The notes under the pieces: model-generated
Databases searched by the model: none
What the model was told of the DNA's origin: nothing
Seen by the model: the letters and a program-made list of their open reading frames with translations, nothing else
Translations under genes and position numbers: made by a program
NCBI GenBank assembly: GCA_003153335.1
Contig: PLYG01000456.1
Span: forward strand, 1-11,505
From: Betaproteobacteria bacterium
GTDB lineage: Bacteria > Pseudomonadota > Gammaproteobacteria > Burkholderiales > Casimicrobiaceae
DNA length: 11,505 bases
Reading direction: 5' to 3'
Part shown: positions 7,576 through 11,505 of the stretch, piece after piece
Numbering within the stretch: position 1 is the stretch's first letter
Layout of the letters: each line of letters starts with the position of its first letter

Positions 7576-7604
7576 TTTAAAAAAAACGGTTATTGGTATG
7601 TGAA
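7576..7604 (-). promoter_or_regulatory. candidate coq7 promoter upstream of the terminator
   Basis: On the - strand TTCACA (7604-7599, 5 of 6 to TTGACA), a 17-bp spacer and TTTAAA (7581-7576, 4 of 6) lie just after the porin stop. A transcript from here would start just before the intrinsic terminator hairpin and would have to read through it to reach coq7. Part of the -10 lies in a T-run, so a chance match is possible. Confidence 0.35.
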
Positions 7605-7608
7605 TTGA

Positions 7609-8778
7609 TTAGAAATTGTGCACGATGCCGAAGCCAAGGGCAGTGGCTTTGCCGCCCTTCGGACCACCTTCGATCGTCGCGTCGCTGCCTGCATCCACCC
7701 GCGCTGCCCAGGTATAGACGGCGGTGCGCTTCGAGAAGTTATACTTGTACGACGCCGTGTACTGCTTGCCGCCGCCATCCTGGAATTCCGTCACGGCCGT
7801 GGCCGATGTGGTCACGCCTTTGTTGCGGTTGCCGTACTGGCCGGTGAGTACGCCCGGACCAATCGGAACCACCACGCCGACGTTGTAATACCGGGCGGTA
7901 GCTTGACCAACACTGCCGTTATTGCCGTCGTAGTGCATACGCTGATACGCGCCCTGAATTTTCGCCACACCGAAGTTATAGGCCGCGTGAGCGATCCATG
8001 CCGCGCCGTCGTATTGCTGGAAGTCGATGTGGCGGGCGTAGGCGATCGCGGCTTCGATCGGGCCGTTGTTGTAATCAACCTTGCTGTCCCAGCCCTTGCA
8101 CTTGAAGCCGGTGCTGTTTTCGCCCAGGAACGCAAACTGCGTCGCAAACACCAGGCCGCTGAAGCTCGGCGAGTCGTAACGAATACTTTCGCCGTAGCGC
8201 GCGTCCCAGTTGGTGGCGGCGTTACACGAATTGCCGCTGGTGTTGCTGGTCGCAACCGAGCCAGCCGCAGCATAGTTCGTGAAGCCGCCGGCCCGCGTAA
8301 TCGCCGGGTTGGCGCCGCCACCCAGCGTCGTCTGCGCTTCAAAACCATTCGCCAACAACAGATGATCGTAGCCTAACACGTCGTCCCACGGGGTCAGACC
8401 GGCACCCATTTTGATCGTGCCGAAACCGCCATTCAAGCCCGCCCACGCTTCACGGAGGGTAATGAATTGGTAGCGCACCGACGTGTTGGTCCCTGCAGCG
8501 GCGCTTTCGGCCACCACACCACCAGGGTTGTCGAGGTTAACGCCGGTCTCAAGCTGGAATATGCCATTCAGGCCACCACCGAGCGATTCAATGCCGCGGA
8601 TCCCCCAGCGAGACGACCAACTGTCAATGTGGTTGTTGCGACCGACGTCCTTCAGATCCGTCGATTCCATTGCCAAGCGGAAAGTGCCATACATGGTCAC
8701 ATTGGCCGTTTGCGCTTTCGCGGCCAGCGGCAACGCAAGCGCGCCGGCTACCGCAAGAGCGATCACTTTCTTATTCAT
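7609..8778 (-). CDS. outer-membrane porin, betaproteobacterial general porin family
   Basis: Trimeric 16-stranded beta-barrel diffusion channel in the outer membrane. The 389-residue product starts with a clear Sec signal peptide (MNKK, hydrophobic core, cleavage after AKA at about 22). The mature N-terminus QTANVTMYGTFRLAME follows, then SSRWGIRGIESLGGGLNGIFQLETG, the hallmark of the Neisseria/Burkholderia/Bordetella porin group. Alternating hydrophobic strands continue to the C-terminal Phe (GFGIVHNF) needed for BAM assembly. Two cysteines (C185, C227) could form a disulfide in extracellular loops, which is uncommon in porins. A strong Shine-Dalgarno (AGGAG on the - strand, 8790-8786) lies 7 nt before the ATG. 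A strong terminator follows, so it is monocistronic. The long upstream region contains operator-like repeats, suggesting regulated expression. Substrate specificity cannot be told from the sequence. Confidence 0.95.
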   Translation of the reverse strand: MNKKVIALAVAGALALPLAAKAQTANVTMYGTFRLAMESTDLKDVGRNNHIDSWSSRWGIRGIESLGGGLNGIFQLETGVNLDNPGGVVAESAAAGTNTSVRYQFITLREAWAGLNGGFGTIKMGAGLTPWDDVLGYDHLLLANGFEAQTTLGGGANPAITRAGGFTNYAAAGSVATSNTSGNSCNAATNWDARYGESIRYDSPSFSGLVFATQFAFLGENSTGFKCKGWDSKVDYNNGPIEAAIAYARHIDFQQYDGAAWIAHAAYNFGVAKIQGAYQRMHYDGNNGSVGQATARYYNVGVVVPIGPGVLTGQYGNRNKGVTTSATAVTEFQDGGGKQYTASYKYNFSKRTAVYTWAARVDAGSDATIEGGPKGGKATALGFGIVHNF

Positions 8779-8803
8779 CGAGTCTCTCCTCTATCAATAA
8801 AGT

Positions 8804-8893
8804 TTGGCAAGATAATGCGCTGCCAGGAATAAACCTTCTCACGCTTCCGAGAAGTTGCCTCAATTTTGCCAAATTTGGCAAGTGCTTGGCAAG
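8804..8893. promoter_or_regulatory. operator-like cluster: 16-bp palindrome plus three TTGGCAAG boxes
   Basis: TTGCCAAATTTGGCAA (8866-8881) is a perfect 16-bp palindrome. TTGGCAAG occurs at 8804-8811, 8875-8882 (overlapping the right half of the palindrome) and 8886-8893. The last two are 11 bp apart, about one helical turn. The cluster lies 26-115 bp upstream of the porin start. The binding protein is unknown; a dimeric repressor or activator of the porin is the simplest reading. Confidence 0.6.
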
Positions 8894-8963
8894 CGTAATC
8901 TGTCTCTGGCGACTGTTGAGCGCCAAAAGCCTTGTTGCTTAATTGCAACATACAACACAATTG

Positions 8964-8992
8964 AGAATTTTTCCGATCCAACACCATGTCAA
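8964..8992 (-). promoter_or_regulatory. possible porin promoter
   Basis: On the - strand a perfect TTGACA (8992-8987) is followed after 17 bp by AATTCT (8969-8964, 3 of 6 to TATAAT). If used, it would give a leader of about 180 nt that runs through the TTGGCAAG cluster. The -10 is poor, and activator help would be expected. Confidence 0.3.
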
Positions 8993-9176
8993 CAGCATCA
9001 AATTCTAGCGCCGAATGATCGAAACGGGTACCGGAAATTGTTCCTCTCAATTGCCGGCATCCCCATCGTGTACTGTTGTTTTTGAGCCGCAAGAAGTTAA
9101 CAATCATCCAATTGGGCAGAAATCGTTCGATTTGCGATGATATCGTCGGGTGAGCGGTCCGCGCATATCTGCCGGA

Positions 9177-9182
9177 TATAAT
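9177..9182 (+). promoter_or_regulatory. perfect -10 box ahead of the glycosyltransferase gene
   Basis: TATAAT matches the sigma70 -10 consensus exactly, and its last base is 7 nt before a GTG at 9189 that is in frame with the transferase. No good -35 lies at 16-18 bp (that position reads GCGGTC), and there is no TGn extension. It would make the mRNA start at or next to the GTG. Confidence 0.4.
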
Positions 9183-9188
9183 GCGGGC

Positions 9189-10166
9189 GTGCATGATTTT
9201 CAAGCAATTTCGATTTTCGGCAGTGGCGTGATCGCGCTGGGCGTGGCGTGGATACTGGCCGCCGGGCTCGTTCCCGCCCCGCTCGCTCAGTCCAGCGGGC
9301 GGTCCCTGCACGTTCGCCCGGTGCCGCGGATAGGCGGCATCGCGATCTGGGCTGGATGGCTTGTCGCCTGGATTGCCGTCCCGGTTTCGTGGTACTGGGT
9401 CGCGCCCTTCGCGCTGGTGGTGGCCGTGTCGCTGATCGATGATTTCCGAGCGCTGCCGGCGGCCGTCCGCCTGTTGGTGCATGCGGTGGCGGCAATCATG
9501 GCCGCCGCGTTATTCCTCGATGCGGGTTGGGCGCTGCTTGCCTTCGAGGCACTGGTCATCGTCTGGATGGCCAATCTGTTCAATTTCATGGACGGGGCGG
9601 ACGGCTTGGCGGGAAGCATGGGTTTGTTCGGCTTTGGCGCCTATGCCGCTGCTGCGGTGTTTGCCGGCCGCGTCGACCTTGCGGTGCTTTGCGGCGCCCT
9701 TGCAGCCGCGTGCGCCGGATTTCTGGTTTTCAACCGGCCTCCCGCGCGATTGTTCATGGGCGATGTCGGCGCCGTCGCGCTGGGCTTTCTGGCTGGATTG
9801 TTCGGGCTGGAAGGGCTTTCCGCCGGAATCTGGCCCTGGTGGTTTCCGCCGCTGGTGTTTGCGCCGTTCATCCTCGACGCGACAGCGACCTTGATGCGGC
9901 GGTTACGGCAGCGCGCACCGCTTGCAACCGCCCACCGGGACCATTTTTACCAACGGGCGATCCTGATCGATGGCGCGCATGGCCGAACCGTCCGCACCTA
10001 TGGCGAATGGATGGCCGGTTGCGTCGTCCTGGCATTGGCGGGATTGCGCTGGACTCCCGATTTTGGCGGTCTTCTGCTCCTGGCCGTGGGCGCCGGATTC
10101 GGCTGGTACTGCTGGGTAATCGACCAGCGCTGGGCAGTGTGGAGCGAAGTTCACCATGCCGGTTAG
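9189..10166 (+). CDS. WecA/WbpL-type undecaprenyl-phosphate glycosyl-1-phosphate transferase (GT family 4)
   Basis: Polytopic inner-membrane enzyme that transfers a HexNAc-1-phosphate from UDP-sugar to undecaprenyl phosphate, starting O-antigen or other surface glycan assembly on the cytoplasmic face. The 325-residue product is made of roughly ten hydrophobic helices and carries the superfamily motifs: PRIGG after helix 1, Asp84-Asp85 (LIDDFR), NLFNFMDGADGL (129-140), LFMGDVG around Asp192, and the cytoplasmic loop HRDHFYQR (from His249). It is shorter than WecA or MraY (about 360) and close to WbpL-like enzymes. The start is uncertain: GTG 9189 gives MHDFQAIS, while GTG 9150 in the same frame would add 13 residues across the TATAAT box. 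Neither has a convincing Shine-Dalgarno. It overlaps the next gene by 11 bp. The sugar is probably FucNAc, QuiNAc or GlcNAc, inferred from the dehydratase partner. Confidence 0.92.
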   Translation: MHDFQAISIFGSGVIALGVAWILAAGLVPAPLAQSSGRSLHVRPVPRIGGIAIWAGWLVAWIAVPVSWYWVAPFALVVAVSLIDDFRALPAAVRLLVHAVAAIMAAALFLDAGWALLAFEALVIVWMANLFNFMDGADGLAGSMGLFGFGAYAAAAVFAGRVDLAVLCGALAAACAGFLVFNRPPARLFMGDVGAVALGFLAGLFGLEGLSAGIWPWWFPPLVFAPFILDATATLMRRLRQRAPLATAHRDHFYQRAILIDGAHGRTVRTYGEWMAGCVVLALAGLRWTPDFGGLLLLAVGAGFGWYCWVIDQRWAVWSEVHHAG

Positions 10167-11505
10167 GTTCAACAGCCGGGTGTGGCTGGCCTTTGCCCAC
10201 GATGTCGTCGCCGCGGCGCTGGCGTGGGCGGCGGCATTCCTGTTCCGGCTGAACTTCGACATCGGCGCTCCGTACAGCGCGACCATGTTGCAGACTATGG
10301 CCTGGGTTGTGCCGCTGAAAGCCGTCATCTTCTGGCGCTTCGGCCTGTATCGCGGCTTGTGGCGGTTTGCGAGCCTGACCGACTTGCAGCGCATCCTGGG
10401 CGCGGTGGTCTTTGCCGGCATTCTGGTGCCGCTGGTGCTGGTGATGTTCCGGGTGCAATCGGTCGTCCCCCGTTCGGTGCTGGTGCTCGATCCATTGCTG
10501 CTGGTGCTGATCATGGGCGGCAGCCGCTTTGCCTACCGGATGTGGCGCGAGCATCGGCTCTACAGCCTGACCAAGGCGATGGGTGAACCGGTGCTGGTAA
10601 TCGGCGCCGGCGATACGGGCGCGCGCTTGATCCGGGCGCTTTGGCGCAGCCGGGAATGGCGGGTCGTCGGTCTGCTCGACGATGACGCGACCAAGGCCGG
10701 CAGCCTGGTGCACAACACCAGAATTCTTGGCCGTATCGAAGAACTCAAGGACTGGGCGCCGCGCTTTTCCGTGACCAAGGCGATCATCGCCTTGCCTGGG
10801 GCCAATCACGAGGTGCGCCGCCGGGTCGCGCAGACCTGCGCGCAGGCGGGTGTCCAGGCTCTGACGGTACCTTCGTACGACGATCTGATCAGCGGCCGCC
10901 TGGCACTCGGGCGGATCCGGCAGGTGGAACTCGACGACTTGCTGGGGCGCGATCCGGTGGTGCTGGACAGCGCCGGCCTACGCGACTGGCTGGGCGGACA
11001 GGTGGTCATGGTGACCGGGGCGGGTGGGTCGATAGGGTCGGAACTGTGCCGGCAGATCGCGCGGTTCAACCCTGCGAAGCTGGTGCTGTTCGAGTTTTCC
11101 GAATACGCGCTGTATCGGGCCGAACAGGATTTGCAGGCGGCCTTTCCCAATCTGGAATTGCTGGGCCTGGTCGGCGACATAAAGAACGCCGCCCGCGTGC
11201 GCGAGGTGATCGGCAAGCACACGCCCGCCGTGCTCTTTCACGCAGCCGCCTATAAGCATGTGCCGATGATGGAAGTGAACAATGGCTTCGAGGCGATGCG
11301 CAACAATGCGTTGGGCACGCTGACACTGGCCCGTGCCGCCGCAGCCGCGGGCGTGCCCAAGTTCGTGTTGGTTTCGACCGACAAGGCAGTCAATCCGGTC
11401 AACATCATGGGCGCGTCCAAACGCCTGGCCGAAATGATCTGCCAGTCGCTGCAGGAAGCCTCGACGCGCTTCGTTGTCGTGCGTTTCGGCAATGTGCTGG
11501 GCAGC
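10156..11505 (+). CDS. WbpM/FlaA1/CapD-type nucleotide-sugar 4,6-dehydratase, 3' end cut off by the window edge
   Basis: Membrane-bound long-form SDR that turns UDP-GlcNAc into a UDP-4-keto-6-deoxy-HexNAc for O-antigen or capsule sugars such as QuiNAc, FucNAc or bacillosamine. 450 codons are open to the right edge (family about 620-670). About four transmembrane helices occupy residues 10-122. A CoA-binding-like Rossmann domain starts at VLVIGAGDTGARL (about 145). The dehydratase domain has TGAGGSIG (Gly288-Gly294), AAAYKHVPMME, and STDKAVNP followed by NIMGASKRLAE. Met418-x3-Lys422 stands where classical SDRs have Tyr-x3-Lys, the altered S-M-K triad known for the WbpM group, so it is expected rather than a defect. 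The ATG lies within the end of the transferase gene (11-bp overlap) with GGAG 11 nt upstream, so the two are co-translated. The symbol is left blank because wbpM, capD and pglF names are used loosely. Confidence 0.93.
   Translation, partial: MPVRFNSRVWLAFAHDVVAAALAWAAAFLFRLNFDIGAPYSATMLQTMAWVVPLKAVIFWRFGLYRGLWRFASLTDLQRILGAVVFAGILVPLVLVMFRVQSVVPRSVLVLDPLLLVLIMGGSRFAYRMWREHRLYSLTKAMGEPVLVIGAGDTGARLIRALWRSREWRVVGLLDDDATKAGSLVHNTRILGRIEELKDWAPRFSVTKAIIALPGANHEVRRRVAQTCAQAGVQALTVPSYDDLISGRLALGRIRQVELDDLLGRDPVVLDSAGLRDWLGGQVVMVTGAGGSIGSELCRQIARFNPAKLVLFEFSEYALYRAEQDLQAAFPNLELLGLVGDIKNAARVREVIGKHTPAVLFHAAAYKHVPMMEVNNGFEAMRNNALGTLTLARAAAAAGVPKFVLVSTDKAVNPVNIMGASKRLAEMICQSLQEASTRFVVVRFGNVLGS

Larger units (their letters stand above)
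8779..9188. other. 410-bp divergent regulatory region between the porin and polysaccharide genes
   Basis: This stretch is visibly richer in A/T than the flanking genes and has no credible gene. The small frames in it lack family features and good ribosome sites. It holds the porin Shine-Dalgarno, the TTGGCAAG operator cluster (8804-8893), an inverted pair TGTTGC-N6-GCAACA (8933-8950), a perfect TTGACA on the - strand (8992-8987), and a TATAAT on the + strand (9177-9182). Divergent control of porin and polysaccharide genes is inferred. Confidence 0.7.

Noticed and set aside
8860..8877. Sigma54-like site on the - strand (TTGGCA, then GG-N10-GC spacing)
   Set aside because: The spacing fits but four consensus positions fail, including both T of the -12 TTGC; the GG belongs to the palindrome.
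8855..9085. 76-codon + strand frame in the porin/transferase spacer
   Set aside because: No ribosome binding site, no recognisable motif, and it overlaps the palindrome cluster and other regulatory-looking sequence.
8775..9482. 235-codon - strand frame overlapping the porin upstream region
   Set aside because: It runs antisense through the transferase gene and across the regulatory region with low-complexity composition; no family resemblance.
9868..10809. 313-codon - strand frame across the transferase/dehydratase junction
   Set aside because: The sequence is rich in Arg, Gln and Pro without domain motifs, and it is antisense to two well-supported genes.
11389..11421. Apparent loss of the SDR catalytic Tyr (Met418) in the dehydratase
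   Set aside because: Met at this position is normal for the long WbpM/FlaA1-like dehydratases, so it is not an inactivating change.

Overview
The window looks like chromosomal DNA of a GC-rich betaproteobacterium, most likely from the Burkholderiales. The basis is the Betaproteobacteria-type trimeric porin, a Coq7-type ubiquinone hydroxylase, the purE-purK pair, and the slt / NDUFA9-like / cca gene order, which I recall from Burkholderiales genomes. No database search was run. I see no tRNA, rRNA, insertion sequence, prophage gene, CRISPR array or recognisable defence system.

Layout from left to right. The 3' part of a 3-hydroxybutyryl-CoA dehydrogenase gene (+) enters from the left edge and converges on purK. 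purE and purK (both -) form a purine-biosynthesis pair for the AIR to CAIR steps. A short divergent promoter region separates purE from a tightly packed + strand operon: slt (soluble lytic transglycosylase), an NDUFA9-like atypical SDR, and cca (CCA-adding enzyme), joined by 4-bp ATGA and GTGA overlaps. cca converges on coq7 (-), which lies just downstream of a strong intrinsic terminator belonging to an outer-membrane porin gene (-). A comparatively AT-rich regulatory region of about 410 bp, with a cluster of TTGGCAAG boxes and a 16-bp perfect palindrome, separates the porin from a + strand surface-polysaccharide locus. That locus starts with a WecA/WbpL-type membrane glycosyl-1-phosphate transferase, overlapped by a WbpM/FlaA1/CapD-type nucleotide-sugar 4,6-dehydratase that runs off the right edge.

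Most of the window is ordinary housekeeping DNA. The points most worth a second look are: a CCA-adding enzyme whose HD phosphohydrolase residues have been lost; an intrinsic terminator 14 bp before the coq7 start codon with a possible promoter upstream of it (attenuator-like geometry); the palindrome and direct-repeat operator cluster in front of the porin; and a perfect TATAAT box placed so that the glycosyltransferase message would begin at its GTG codon. I do not see convincing evidence for an undescribed multi-gene system. The most open-ended part is the polysaccharide locus beyond the right edge.
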